Assembly (NCBI RefSeq): GCF_025699485.1
Contig: NZ_JANUXN010000012.1
Location: 62,001 to 126,000 of the forward strand
Direction of reading: 5' to 3'
DNA from: Thauera carbonicopians
GTDB taxonomy: Bacteria; Pseudomonadota; Gammaproteobacteria; Burkholderiales; Rhodocyclaceae
Length of the DNA stretch: 64,000 nt
Shown: positions 44,000-54,018 of the stretch, piece by piece
How the letters are laid out: each line of letters begins with the position of its first letter
Numbering within the stretch: the stretch's first letter is position 1
Program-made: the position numbers and the translations under genes
Notes under the pieces: generated by a model
The model's database searches: none
What the model was told of the DNA's origin: nothing
The model's input: only the letters and a program-made list of their open reading frames with translations

Positions 44000-46486
44000 A
44001 TGGTCTGGTTGCTACTGGTTTGCCTCCCTCCCTTGGCAGGTGCGCGCGCCTCCGGGCGAGCGCCACTTTTTGCCTGGCTGCTGGCGGGGCTGGTGTGGAT
44101 CGCGGCATTGGGCTGGGCGGGCGACTGGCCGGCGCTGCTGACCTTCCTGGTGCTGGCGCTCTATGCGGGGGCGATGAGCGTCTTCCTGGTCGATTCGCTG
44201 CGCCGCCAGCGGGTGACGGCGCCAATCTTCAAGGCTTTCCGCAATGCCCTGCCGACGATGTCGCAGACCGAGAAGGATGCGCTCGAAGCCGGCACGGTGT
44301 GGTGGGAGGGCGAGCTTTTCAAGGGCAACCCGGACTGGCGCAAGCTGGACGGCTATCCCTGGCCCAGGCTGAGCGAGGAGGAGCAGGCCTTCCTCGACAA
44401 CGAAGTCGAGGAACTGTGCCGCCTGACCAATGATTGGGATTGCACCCAGCGGCAGGACATGCCGCTCGAAGTGTGGCAGCACATCAAGGACAAGGGCTTC
44501 CTCGGGATGATCATTCCCAGGGAGTATGGCGGCAAGGGCTTCTCGGCCTACGCCCACTCGCAGGTCATCACCAAGCTGTCGACCCGCTCGTCGGCGCCCG
44601 CGGTGACGGTGATGGTGCCGAACTCGCTCGGCCCGGCCGAACTGCTGCTGCACTACGGCACGCCCGAGCAGAAGCAGCACTACCTGCCCGGCCTCGCCAG
44701 CGGGCGGGAGATTCCGGCCTTCGCGCTGACCAGCCCGTGGGCGGGTTCCGACGCGGCTTCGATTCCCGATGCCGGCGTGGTGTGCAAGGGCATGTGGCAG
44801 GGCGAGGAAGTGCTTGGCATGCGCGTCAGCTTCGACAAGCGCTACATCACGCTGGCGCCGGTGTGCACCGTGTTCGGCCTCGCCTTCCGCCTGTACGACC
44901 CGGACGGGCTGCTCGGCGGCGAGCAGGACATCGGCATCACCTGCGCACTGGTGCCGCACGACCACCCGGGCGTGGACATCGGCCGCCGCCATTTCCCGCT
45001 CAACGCGGTGTGGATGAACGGTCCGGTGCGCGGCAAGGACGTGTTCATGCCGCTGGACTTCATCATCGGCGGACCGGCGATGGCCGGCCAGGGCTGGCGG
45101 ATGCTGATGGAGTGCCTGGCGGCCGGACGCTCGATCTCGCTGCCGGGCTCCAACGTCGGCATGCAGAAGCTCACCGCGCGCACCGTGGGCGCCTACGCCC
45201 GCGTCCGCTACCAGTTCAGGACCCAGATCGGCCGCTTCGAAGGGGTCGAGGAGGCGCTGACCCGGATCGGCGCCAACACCTATCTGTGCGACGCGGCGCG
45301 CACGATGACCGCCGGCGCGGTCGATCTCGGCGAGAAGCCCGCGGTGGTGTCGGCGATCGTCAAGTACCACGTCACCGAACGTGCGCGCCAGGTGGTCAAT
45401 GACGGCATGGACGTGATCGGCGGCAAGGGCATCTGCCTCGGGCCGCAGAACTTCCTCGGCCGCGCCTACCAGCAGATTCCGGTCGGCATCACGGTCGAAG
45501 GCGCCAACATCCTGACGCGCAGCCTGATCCTGTTCGGCCAGGGGGCGATCCGCTGCCATCCCTTCGTGCTCGCCGAAATGGATGCGGCGCAGCGCAACGA
45601 CGAAGGCGGTTTCGACCATATCCTGCGCGAGCACGTCGCCTTCACCGTCAACAATGCCGGCCGCGCCTTCGTCATGGGGCTGACCGGCTCGCACTTCGTC
45701 AAGCTGCCGATCGACGTCGCGCCCGAGACGCGCCGCTACTACCAGCAGCTCACCCGCTTCTCCGCCGCCTTCGCCTTCATCGCCGACATTTCGATGGGCA
45801 CGCTGGGCGGCGCGCTGAAGCGCAAGGAAAAGCTGTCGGCGCGGCTGGGCGACATCCTGTCGCTGATGTATCTCGCCACCGCCACGCTCAAGCGCTACGA
45901 GGCCGAAGGCCGCCAGCCCGCCGATGCGCCGCTGATGCACTGGGCGATCTGGGACTGCATGTTCCGCATCCAGCTCGCCTTCGAAGGCGTGATCGCCAAC
46001 TTCCCGAACAAGCTGTTCGCCTTCCTGCTGCGCCGTCTCGTGGTGTTCCCGCTCGGCCGCCCCTACGTGGTGCCGTCCGACCGCCTGGGCCACGACGTCG
46101 CTGCGCTGCTGATCGGGCCGTCGGCCACGCGTGACCGCCTCACCGCCGATGTCCATCTGCCGGAAGACGTCGAGGAGCCGGTCGGCGCGCTCGAGGCGGC
46201 GCTGCTGGCGACGATCGCGGTCGAGCCGATCGAGGACAAGCTCAAGCAGGCGCAGCGTTCCGGCGCCTTCCAGTCGGGCCTGATGACGGGGGGCGACGTC
46301 GATGAAGTCTGGCGCCGCGCACGCGACGCCGGCGTGATCACCGACGACGAATACCTGCTCGTCGAGCGCCGCAACATGCTGCGCGACAAGGTCATCCGCG
46401 TGGACGACTTCCCCTACGACTTCGATCAGCGCGCGGCGGTGGAAACCATGCCGGCGGCGTCGCCGGCACGCGGGGAGGCTGCATGA
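44000..46486 (+). CDS. fadE: Acyl-CoA dehydrogenase FadE (membrane-associated, long-chain)
   Basis: An 828-residue FadE-type enzyme. Two N-terminal hydrophobic helices (about residues 1-60) precede the flavoprotein dehydrogenase body, with GMIIPREYGGKGFSAYAHS, ALTSPWAGSDAASIPD and the C-terminal DUF1974 region (AFAFIADISMGTLGGALKRKEKLSARLGD). It performs the first beta-oxidation step, acyl-CoA to trans-2-enoyl-CoA. ATG 44000 has AGGAGA upstream; GTG 43997 is adjacent. Its stop overlaps the thiolase start by four bases. Confidence 0.93.
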   Translation: MVWLLLVCLPPLAGARASGRAPLFAWLLAGLVWIAALGWAGDWPALLTFLVLALYAGAMSVFLVDSLRRQRVTAPIFKAFRNALPTMSQTEKDALEAGTVWWEGELFKGNPDWRKLDGYPWPRLSEEEQAFLDNEVEELCRLTNDWDCTQRQDMPLEVWQHIKDKGFLGMIIPREYGGKGFSAYAHSQVITKLSTRSSAPAVTVMVPNSLGPAELLLHYGTPEQKQHYLPGLASGREIPAFALTSPWAGSDAASIPDAGVVCKGMWQGEEVLGMRVSFDKRYITLAPVCTVFGLAFRLYDPDGLLGGEQDIGITCALVPHDHPGVDIGRRHFPLNAVWMNGPVRGKDVFMPLDFIIGGPAMAGQGWRMLMECLAAGRSISLPGSNVGMQKLTARTVGAYARVRYQFRTQIGRFEGVEEALTRIGANTYLCDAARTMTAGAVDLGEKPAVVSAIVKYHVTERARQVVNDGMDVIGGKGICLGPQNFLGRAYQQIPVGITVEGANILTRSLILFGQGAIRCHPFVLAEMDAAQRNDEGGFDHILREHVAFTVNNAGRAFVMGLTGSHFVKLPIDVAPETRRYYQQLTRFSAAFAFIADISMGTLGGALKRKEKLSARLGDILSLMYLATATLKRYEAEGRQPADAPLMHWAIWDCMFRIQLAFEGVIANFPNKLFAFLLRRLVVFPLGRPYVVPSDRLGHDVAALLIGPSATRDRLTADVHLPEDVEEPVGALEAALLATIAVEPIEDKLKQAQRSGAFQSGLMTGGDVDEVWRRARDAGVITDDEYLLVERRNMLRDKVIRVDDFPYDFDQRAAVETMPAASPARGEAA

Positions 46487-47769
46487 GCAGGGATGTGTTC
46501 GTCGTCGATGGTGCGCGCACGCCCTTCCTGAAGGCGCGCACCGGGCCCGGTCCCTTCACCGCCGCCGACCTGGCGACGGCGGCCGGCACGGCGCTGCTGA
46601 TGCGCCAGCCCTTCGGTCCCGGGCAGCTCGACGAAGTGATCCTGGGCTGCGCCAGCCCTTCGGCCGACGAGGTCAACATCGGCCGCGTAGTGGCGCTGCG
46701 CATGGGCTGCGGCAACGCCGTGCCCGGCTGGACGGTGATGCGCAACTGCGCCTCGGGCATGCAGGCGCTGGATTCCGCGATCGCGAACATCCAGTGCGGC
46801 CGATCCGGCCTGGTGCTGGCGGGCGGCGTCGATGCGCTGTCGCATGCGCCGCTGCTGTTCTCCGACAAGATGGTGCGCTGGCTGGCGAACTGGTACGCGG
46901 CGAAGACGCCCGGCCAGAAGCTGGCGGCGCTGAAGGATTTCCGCCCCGCCAACCTGGCGCCGGTGATCGGCATCATGAAAGGGCTCACCGACCCGATCGT
47001 CGGCCAGTTGATGGGGCAGACCGCCGAGAACCTCGCGTTCGCCTTCGGCATCAGCCGCGAGGAGATGGATGCCTTCGCGCTCGAGAGCCATCGCCGCGTC
47101 GCGGCGGCGCAGGACGCCGGGCATTTCACCGCCGAACTTGCCCCGCTGATCGGCCGCGACGGCAGCGTCTACGGCGCCGACGACGGCGTGCGGCGCGATG
47201 CGTCGATGGCGGGGCTGGCCAAGCTGAAACCCTTCTTCGACAAGAAATACGGCCGGGTCACGCCCGGCAACAGCTCGCAGATCAGCGACGGCGCCGCATG
47301 GCTGCTGCTGGCTTCGGCCGAAGCGGTCGGGCGCCACGGCCTGAGACCGCTCGGGCGCATCGTCGACAGCCAGTGGGCAGGGCTGGCGCCGGACCAGATG
47401 GGGCTCGGCCCGGTGCATGCGACGCTGCCGATTCTGCAGCGTCATGGCCTGACCCCGGCCGACATCGACGCCTGGGAACTGAACGAGGCGTTTGCCGCGC
47501 AGGTGATCGCCTGCCTGCGTGCATTCGCCGACGACGCCTACTGCCGCACCCACTTCGGCCTCGAAGCCGCGCCGGGTGCACCGGACGAAGCGAAACTCAA
47601 CATCGACGGCGGCGCGGTGGCGCTGGGCCATCCGGTCGGCGCCAGCGGCGCGCGCATCGTGCTGCATCTGCTGCAGGTGCTGCGCCGCAGCGGCGGCAGG
47701 CGCGGGCTGGCGTCGATCTGCATCGGTGGTGGTCAAGGAGGAGCGATGCTGGTGGAGGCCGTGCAATGA
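46483..47769 (+). CDS. Acetyl-CoA C-acyltransferase (FadI-type thiolase)
   Basis: A 428-residue thiolase. The nucleophilic Cys is in MRNCASGMQALDSAI (about residue 90); the His is in ALGHPVGASGARI and the second Cys in SICIGGGQGGAM. NEAFAAQVIACL is also conserved. It cleaves 3-ketoacyl-CoA to acetyl-CoA and a shortened acyl-CoA. It is translationally coupled (ATGA overlaps) to fadE upstream and to the multifunctional enzyme downstream, an arrangement like fadIJ. Confidence 0.92.
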   Translation: MSRDVFVVDGARTPFLKARTGPGPFTAADLATAAGTALLMRQPFGPGQLDEVILGCASPSADEVNIGRVVALRMGCGNAVPGWTVMRNCASGMQALDSAIANIQCGRSGLVLAGGVDALSHAPLLFSDKMVRWLANWYAAKTPGQKLAALKDFRPANLAPVIGIMKGLTDPIVGQLMGQTAENLAFAFGISREEMDAFALESHRRVAAAQDAGHFTAELAPLIGRDGSVYGADDGVRRDASMAGLAKLKPFFDKKYGRVTPGNSSQISDGAAWLLLASAEAVGRHGLRPLGRIVDSQWAGLAPDQMGLGPVHATLPILQRHGLTPADIDAWELNEAFAAQVIACLRAFADDAYCRTHFGLEAAPGAPDEAKLNIDGGAVALGHPVGASGARIVLHLLQVLRRSGGRRGLASICIGGGQGGAMLVEAVQ

Positions 47770-49793
47770 GCCAACGGAACTGGATGCACTGGACTTTGCG
47801 CCGCGAGGCGGACGGCCTGGCCTGGCTGGAAATCGACTGCGCCGGCGCCGCGGCCAACACCTTGTCGGCCGAAGTGATGGCCGAGTTCTCGCAGGTGCTC
47901 GACGAGCTCGACCGCCAGCCGCCGGCCGCGCTGGTGATTGCCTCCGCCAAGCCGGCCGGCTTCATCGCCGGCGCCGACATCGAGGAATTCTCGCGGCTGG
48001 ACTCGCCGGCAGCGGCGCGTGCGCTGGTCGAGCGCGGCTGGAGCCTGTTCAACCGCCTGGCGGCGGTGCGCTACCCCACGCTGGCGTTGATCCGCGGCCA
48101 CTGCCTGGGCGGCGGCCTGGAGCTTGCGCTCGCCTGCCGCTACCGGCTGGCGATCGATGAGCCGTCGACCAAGCTCGCGCTGCCGGAAGTCATGCTCGGC
48201 ATCGTGCCGGGCTGGGGCGGCATGCTGCGCCTGCCCGCGGCGATCGGCCCGGCTGCGGCGCTGGACATGATGCTGACCGGCAAGAGTGTCGATGCGCGCA
48301 AGGCGAAGCGCCTGGGCCTGGTCGACGACTGCGTGCCGCCGCGGGTGATGGCGTCCGCCGCGCGCATCGTCGCGCTGTCCGGCGCGCCGGCGCGCAAGCC
48401 CGCGCTGAAGGAGCGCCTGCTGCGCAAGGTCATGGACGGCCCGCTGCGCAGCAAGGTGGCGGAGAAGGCGCGCAAGCAGACCGAGGCCAAGGTTTCGCGC
48501 GACAACTATCCGGCGCCTTTCGCCATCATCGAGATCTGGGAAAAGCATCAGGGCAACGCCTTGGCGGTGCCGGCGGGCGATCCTGCCTCGCTGGAGGCCA
48601 TCTTCGCCTCGCCGACGACCAAGAACCTGGTGCGGGTGTTCTTCCTGCAGGAGCGGCTGAAGGCCTTCGGCAAGGGCATCGACTTCGCGCCGCGGCACGT
48701 CCATGTGGTCGGCGCCGGCGTCATGGGCGGCGACATCGCCGCGGTGTGCGCGCTGCGCGGCATGCGGGTGACGCTGCAGGACCAGTCGGTCGAACGCATC
48801 GCACCGGCGATCAAGCGTGCAGCCAAGTTGTTCGAACGCCGTAGCAAGGGCGACGCACGCGCAGCGCGTTTCGCCCTCGACCGCCTGATCCCCGATCCCC
48901 AGGGCCATGGCGCGGCCCATGCCGACCTGATCATCGAAGCCATCTTCGAGAACCTGGAGGCCAAGCGCAGCCTGTTCGCCGAGCTCGAACGCCGCGCCAG
49001 GCCGGATGCGGCGCTGGCGACCAACACCTCCAGCCTTCGCCTGGAAGACATCGCCACGGCGCTGCAGCAGCCATCGCGGCTGGTCGGCATCCATTTCTTC
49101 AACCCGGTGCCGCAACTGCCGCTGGTCGAAGTGGTGCAGGGCGAAGCCAGCGACGAAGAAATGCTGCGCCGTGCGATCGGCTTCGTGCGCGCGATCGACA
49201 AGCTGCCGCTGCCGGTCAAGAGCGCGCCGGGCTTCCTGGTCAACGCGGTGCTCGGCCCCTACATGCTCGAAGCGCTGCGCTGCGTCGAGGAAGGGCGCTC
49301 GCCGGAGACCGTGGATGCGGCGCTGCTGCGTTTCGGCATGCCGATCGGGCCGGTGGAGCTGGTCGATACCGTGGGCCTGGACATCGCCCTGGCGGCCGGT
49401 GAAGCCCTGACCGGCGATGCCGCGTCCGGCCAGCCTGTGGCGCCGCCGCAACGCCTGCTGCAACTGGTCGAGGCCGGCAAGCTGGGCCGCAAGAGCGGCG
49501 AAGGCTATTACCGCTGGGTCGATGGCAAGGCGCAGAAGGGCGAGGCGGGTGCCGTCGATGCCGCGCTGGTGGAGCGCATTCTGGCGCCGCTGCTGGCCGT
49601 CGCCGAGCGCTGCGTGCGCGACGGCGTGGTCGCCGATGCCGAGCTCGCCGATGCCGGCGTGATTTTCGGCACCGGCTTCGCGCCGCACACCGGCGGCCCG
49701 CTCAATTATGCCGCCGGCTTGGGGAAAACCCGGATTGGCGAGGCTCCGGCAGTGGCCGAACGTGCTGACCAGACCACCGGACAGGAGAGCTAG
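47766..49793 (+). CDS. Multifunctional enoyl-CoA hydratase/3-hydroxyacyl-CoA dehydrogenase (FadJ/FadB type)
   Basis: A 675-residue two-domain enzyme. The N-terminal crotonase domain (about 1-185) has GFIAGADIEEFS and GHCLGGGLELALACRYR with both catalytic glutamates (LELA and LPEVMLG). The dehydrogenase (about 305-600) starts with the NAD-binding HVVGAGVMGGDIAAV and has AIFENLEAKRSLF, TNTSSL and HFFNPVPQLPLVEVV. It hydrates enoyl-CoA and oxidises the product, between the FadE and thiolase steps. The domain order is hydratase first. Four-base overlap with the thiolase gene. Confidence 0.93.
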   Translation: MSQRNWMHWTLRREADGLAWLEIDCAGAAANTLSAEVMAEFSQVLDELDRQPPAALVIASAKPAGFIAGADIEEFSRLDSPAAARALVERGWSLFNRLAAVRYPTLALIRGHCLGGGLELALACRYRLAIDEPSTKLALPEVMLGIVPGWGGMLRLPAAIGPAAALDMMLTGKSVDARKAKRLGLVDDCVPPRVMASAARIVALSGAPARKPALKERLLRKVMDGPLRSKVAEKARKQTEAKVSRDNYPAPFAIIEIWEKHQGNALAVPAGDPASLEAIFASPTTKNLVRVFFLQERLKAFGKGIDFAPRHVHVVGAGVMGGDIAAVCALRGMRVTLQDQSVERIAPAIKRAAKLFERRSKGDARAARFALDRLIPDPQGHGAAHADLIIEAIFENLEAKRSLFAELERRARPDAALATNTSSLRLEDIATALQQPSRLVGIHFFNPVPQLPLVEVVQGEASDEEMLRRAIGFVRAIDKLPLPVKSAPGFLVNAVLGPYMLEALRCVEEGRSPETVDAALLRFGMPIGPVELVDTVGLDIALAAGEALTGDAASGQPVAPPQRLLQLVEAGKLGRKSGEGYYRWVDGKAQKGEAGAVDAALVERILAPLLAVAERCVRDGVVADAELADAGVIFGTGFAPHTGGPLNYAAGLGKTRIGEAPAVAERADQTTGQES

Positions 49794-50201
49794 ATGAACG
49801 ATTTCGCCGATGTCCTCAGCACATTGCCGCACGACAAGCAGCCCGCGCTGCGCGTGATGCCGATGCCGGCCGATCTCAACCCCGCAGGCGACGTGTTCGG
49901 CGGCTGGGTGATGTCGATGGTGGACATCGCCGGCGCGATCCCGGCGGTGCGCAGGGCGCGCTCGCGGGTGGCGACGGTGGCGGTCAACTCCTTCGTCTTC
50001 AAGCAGCCGGTTTCGGTGGGCGACCTCGTCAGCTTCTATGCCGAGGTGATCGCGGTCGGGCGGACCTCGATCACCGTGGATGTCGAGGTTTTCGCCGAAC
50101 GCGACCCGGAAAACCCGGTCGTGGTCAAGGTGACGGAGGCGCAACTGACCTATGTTGCGCTGGATGACAAGGGGCGCAAGCGGCCGCTGCCGGCCGCTTA
50201 G
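49794..50201 (+). CDS. Acyl-CoA thioesterase, YciA-like hotdog protein
   Basis: A 135-residue hotdog-fold thioesterase with NPAGDVFGGWVMSMVDIAG, the YciA/ACOT12 active-site region (catalytic Asp in GDVFGGW/MVDIAG), and VGDLVSFYAEV. Such enzymes hydrolyse acyl-CoAs to free acid and CoA. It begins directly after the stop of the multifunctional enzyme and is presumably a release valve for CoA during beta-oxidation. Confidence 0.88.
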   Translation: MNDFADVLSTLPHDKQPALRVMPMPADLNPAGDVFGGWVMSMVDIAGAIPAVRRARSRVATVAVNSFVFKQPVSVGDLVSFYAEVIAVGRTSITVDVEVFAERDPENPVVVKVTEAQLTYVALDDKGRKRPLPAA

Positions 50202-50276
50202 GTATTGGTTGGGGAGCAATCCTTTTTCAGCAGCGCGGGTTGGACCCGCAAATCATAAAAGGTGAGGGGACACGAT

Positions 50277-51563
50277 ATGCAACTCAAGCGTTTGACGATC
50301 AAGGTCGCAGCGGCGACCGCCATGCTGGCGGCAGGCAACGCGATGGCTGCGGGTTTCATGCTGCAGAACCAGAACGGCGCCGGCACGGGCTACGCCTACG
50401 CCGGCTCGGCTGCGGTGGCAGAGGATGCGAGCACTATCTTCTTCAACCCGGCGGGCATGCTGTACCTGAGTGAAGGGCACCATGTTTCGGGCGCGCTGAC
50501 GGTGCTCGACCGCAAGCTCGAGTTTTCCGACCGGGGTTCGAATGCGCTGCGCGTTGCTGCGCCGCCGGTGCCGGGCTATCCCTTGGGGAACGATGGCGGC
50601 GACGCCGGCGGCTCCTCCCTGGTGCCGGCCGTGTATTGGGCCATGTCCTTGAGCAAGGATCTTCGCCTCGGCCTGGGCATCTCGCCGACCTTCGGCAATG
50701 CGACGGAATGGGACGATGCCTTCATCGGCCGCTACCAGGGCGCCTATTCGGAGATCAAGGCGATCAACATCAATCCGAGCGTCGCGTACAGGGTCAATGA
50801 CATGGTTTCCCTGGGCTTCGGCCTGAATTACGTGAAGTTCGAGGCCGACCTGCGGGGCATGCAGCCCATCACCGCGCTGCTGCCCAATACCGTGGACATC
50901 GAAAGCAAGCTGTCGGGCGACGATACCGGCTGGGGCTGGAACGCCGGCGTGATCTTCCAGCTGAATCCGGCGTTGCGCGTGGGGCTCACCTACCGCTCGA
51001 AGATCGACCTGGATGTCGAAGGCAAGGTCGAGGCGGGGCCGACGTCGACGCCGGCCAAAGTGTCCATCGAGCTGCCGGACATGGCTTCGCTGGCACTGGC
51101 CTACCAGGCCAGCGACAAGCTGCAGATCCTCGCCGACTACACCTGGACCGGCTGGAGCTCCATCCCGCGGCTGAAGGTCCAGCATCGCAACTTCGGCGTG
51201 GTGCTGACCGACGAATACCTCGGCTTCAAGGACAGCTATCGTGTCGGCATCGGCATGCAGTACCAGTACACCGATGCGCTGCGCCTGCGTGCGGGCGTGG
51301 CCTACGACCAGTCGCCCATCCGCAAGGCCGAGGACCGCACCGTGCGCCTGCCCGACTCCGACCGTACCTGGCTCGCGATCGGCTTCAACTACAAGCTGAA
51401 CAAGCAGACCTCGATCGATGCCGGCTATGCCCGCCTGTTCTTCGACAAGGAGAAGATCGACCGTCGTACCGTGCTCGGCACCAATGCGACCGGCCAGTTC
51501 GTCCGCGGCTCGTTCGACACCTCGGTGAACATCTTCTCGGTTCAGCTCAATCACGCTTTCTGA
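50277..51563 (+). CDS. fadL: FadL/OmpP1-family long-chain fatty-acid outer-membrane transporter
   Basis: A 428-residue outer-membrane beta-barrel. Residues 1-24 are a signal peptide ending AMA. The hatch segment GFMLQNQNGAGTGYAYAGSAAVAEDASTIF with FNPAGM is the FadL signature. A series of amphipathic strands ends with VQLNHAF, and the C-terminal Phe is required for barrel assembly. It takes up long-chain fatty acids or hydrophobic compounds, feeding the surrounding enzymes. GGTGAGGGG lies about 10 bases upstream of the ATG. A 6-bp hairpin (GCGGGT-TGG-ACCCGC) is just upstream. Confidence 0.92.
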   Translation: MQLKRLTIKVAAATAMLAAGNAMAAGFMLQNQNGAGTGYAYAGSAAVAEDASTIFFNPAGMLYLSEGHHVSGALTVLDRKLEFSDRGSNALRVAAPPVPGYPLGNDGGDAGGSSLVPAVYWAMSLSKDLRLGLGISPTFGNATEWDDAFIGRYQGAYSEIKAININPSVAYRVNDMVSLGFGLNYVKFEADLRGMQPITALLPNTVDIESKLSGDDTGWGWNAGVIFQLNPALRVGLTYRSKIDLDVEGKVEAGPTSTPAKVSIELPDMASLALAYQASDKLQILADYTWTGWSSIPRLKVQHRNFGVVLTDEYLGFKDSYRVGIGMQYQYTDALRLRAGVAYDQSPIRKAEDRTVRLPDSDRTWLAIGFNYKLNKQTSIDAGYARLFFDKEKIDRRTVLGTNATGQFVRGSFDTSVNIFSVQLNHAF

Positions 51564-51621
51564 CCGCTGCAGAGGGTGGCGACCGGCCCCTTGGCCGGTC
51601 GCCCAGCATCCGGAGAACCTC

Positions 51622-54003
51622 ATGAGTCGTCTCATCATCCGCAAGGTTGCCGTGCTCGGTGCCGGCGTCATGGGCGCGCAGATCGCCGCCCATTGCGCCA
51701 ATGCCGACCTGCCGGTGATCCTGTTCGATCTTCCCGCCGGCGAAGGCGACGCCAACGGCGTCGTCACCAAGGCGCTTGCCGCGATGAAGAAGCTCGATCC
51801 CGCGCCGTTCGCGGCCAAGGATCGCGGCCGCTTCGTCGAAGCGGCGAATTACGCCAGCGATCTGGCCCGCCTGGGTGAGTGCGACCTCGTCATCGAGGCC
51901 ATCGCCGAGAAGATGGAGTGGAAGCTCGACCTGTATGCCAAGGTCGCGCCGCACCTGAAACCGGGCGTGGTGTTCGCGTCCAATACCTCGGGCCTGTCGA
52001 TCCACGCCCTCGCCGCCGGCATGCCGGAAGGCCTGCGCAGCCGCTTCTGCGGCATCCATTTCTTCAATCCGCCGCGCTACATGCCGCTGGTGGAGCTGAT
52101 CCCGGCCGCCGAGACCGATCCGGCGATGCTCGATGCGCTGGAAGCCTGGCTGACCACCCGCCTGGGCAAGAGCATCGTGCGCGCCAAGGACACGCCCAAC
52201 TTCGTCGCCAACCGCGTCGGCGTGTTCTCGATCCTGGCCGTGCTGCACCACACCGCCCGGCTCGGGCTGGCCTTCGACGAGGTCGACCTGCTGACCGGAC
52301 CGCGCATCGGCCGGCCCAAGAGCGCGACCTTCCGCACCGCGGACGTGGTCGGCCTGGACACCCTGGCGCACGTCGTCGGCACCATGCAGGCGACGCTGCC
52401 CAACGATCCCTGGCACGCTTATTTCGAATCGCCCGAATGGCTGCGGGCGCTGATCGCCAAGGGTGCGCTGGGGCAGAAGACCCGCGGCGGCATCTACCGC
52501 AAGCAGGGCAAGCAGATCCAGGTGCTGGACCTCGGCCTGCAGGACTACCGCGACAGCGGCGACGAGGTCTTCCCCGACGTCGACGCGATCCTGAAGCTGA
52601 AGAACCCGGCCGAGAAGTTCGCCCAACTTGCCGCCCATCCGCACCCGCAGGCGCAGTTCCTGTGGTCCATCTTCCGCGACGTGTTCCACTACTGCGCAGT
52701 GCATCTGGGCGACATCGCCGACAATGCGCGCGACGTCGACCTGGCGATGCGCTGGGGCTTCGGCTGGGCGCAGGGGCCGTTCGAAACCTGGCAGGCCGCC
52801 GGCTGGGGCGAGGTGGCGAAGATGATCGACGACGACATCCGCCACGGCCGCGCGATGTCGAACGTGCCGCTGCCGCCCTGGGTGTTCGAGCGCGACGGCG
52901 TGCATGCGCCGGAAGGCTCCTGGAGCGCGGCGCAGGGCGCGCTGAAGCCGCGCGCGAGCCTGCCGGTGTACCAGCGCCAGCTCTACCCGGATCGCGTGTT
53001 CGGCGAAGCGCCGGACGATCGCGGCGAAACCCTGTGGGAGAACGCCGGCGTGCGGCTGTGGCGGCGCGCCGACCAGGATGCGCGCATCGGCATCGTCTCG
53101 ATCACATCCAAGATGCACGCCATCGGCGAGGAAGTCATGGACGGCATGCTGGAGGCCATCGCCCATGCCGAAACCGATCTCGACGGCCTGGTGATCTGGC
53201 ATCCGGCGCCGTTCGCAGTCGGCGCCAACCTGCAGCAGGTGGGCGAAGCCTGCCGTGCCGGCCGGTTCGAGCTACTGGAAAGGATGGTGGCGAAGTTCCA
53301 GCAGACTTCGATGGCGATCAAGCATGCGCAGATACCGGTCGTGGCCGCGGTGCAGGGCATGGCGCTGGGCGGCGGCTGCGAGTTCGCGATGCATGCGGCG
53401 CACCGGGTGCTGGCACTGGAAAGCTATGTCGGCCTGGTCGAAGCCGGCGTGGGCCTGATTCCGGCGGGTGGCGGCAGCAAGGAGTTCGCGCTGCAGGCGC
53501 ACACGATGGCCAGGCGTACCGCGGGCGGCGACGTCTTCCCGTTCATCCAGACCACGTTCCAGACCATCGCCATGGCAACGGTGGCGAAGAGCGCGATCGA
53601 GGCTGTCGAGCTCGGCTTCGCCCGCGCCTCGGACGACGTCGTCTTCAACGCCGCCGAACTGCTCCATGCGGCCATCCGTCGCGCCCGGGCGCTGGCCGAA
53701 TCGGCCTGGCGGCCGGCGCTGATCGATTCCGCGGTCAAGGTGGCGGGGCGCGACGGCATCGCCACCTGCGAACTGATGCTGGTGAACATGGCCGAAGGCG
53801 GCTTCATCTCGGCGCACGATTACCGCGTCGCCAAGGCTGCCGCGACGGCGCTGTGCGGCGGTGAAGTGAACAGCAACAGCCGGGTGGGCGAGCAATGGAT
53901 TCTCGACGTCGAGCGTGCGCAGTTCGTCGAACTGCTGAAGACCGAAAAGACCCAGCAGCGCATCGCGCACATGCTCGAAACGGGCAAGCCGCTGCGCAAT
54001 TGA
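51622..54003 (+). CDS. 3-hydroxyacyl-CoA dehydrogenase/enoyl-CoA hydratase, FadN type
   Basis: A 793-residue multifunctional enzyme with the reverse domain order: NAD-binding dehydrogenase first (VAVLGAGVMGAQIAAHC at residues 9-25, then SNTSGLSIH and HFFNPPRYMPLVEL), crotonase domain last (about 480-720, with MALGGGCEFAMHA and LVEAGVGLIPAGGGS). This architecture is that of Bacillus FadN and many actinobacterial or betaproteobacterial proteins. Both crotonase glutamates are kept. It probably handles other acyl chains than the FadJ-type enzyme upstream. fadA follows after 15 bases. Confidence 0.92.
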   Translation: MSRLIIRKVAVLGAGVMGAQIAAHCANADLPVILFDLPAGEGDANGVVTKALAAMKKLDPAPFAAKDRGRFVEAANYASDLARLGECDLVIEAIAEKMEWKLDLYAKVAPHLKPGVVFASNTSGLSIHALAAGMPEGLRSRFCGIHFFNPPRYMPLVELIPAAETDPAMLDALEAWLTTRLGKSIVRAKDTPNFVANRVGVFSILAVLHHTARLGLAFDEVDLLTGPRIGRPKSATFRTADVVGLDTLAHVVGTMQATLPNDPWHAYFESPEWLRALIAKGALGQKTRGGIYRKQGKQIQVLDLGLQDYRDSGDEVFPDVDAILKLKNPAEKFAQLAAHPHPQAQFLWSIFRDVFHYCAVHLGDIADNARDVDLAMRWGFGWAQGPFETWQAAGWGEVAKMIDDDIRHGRAMSNVPLPPWVFERDGVHAPEGSWSAAQGALKPRASLPVYQRQLYPDRVFGEAPDDRGETLWENAGVRLWRRADQDARIGIVSITSKMHAIGEEVMDGMLEAIAHAETDLDGLVIWHPAPFAVGANLQQVGEACRAGRFELLERMVAKFQQTSMAIKHAQIPVVAAVQGMALGGGCEFAMHAAHRVLALESYVGLVEAGVGLIPAGGGSKEFALQAHTMARRTAGGDVFPFIQTTFQTIAMATVAKSAIEAVELGFARASDDVVFNAAELLHAAIRRARALAESAWRPALIDSAVKVAGRDGIATCELMLVNMAEGGFISAHDYRVAKAAATALCGGEVNSNSRVGEQWILDVERAQFVELLKTEKTQQRIAHMLETGKPLRN

Positions 54004-54018
54004 CGGAGAACGGACGGA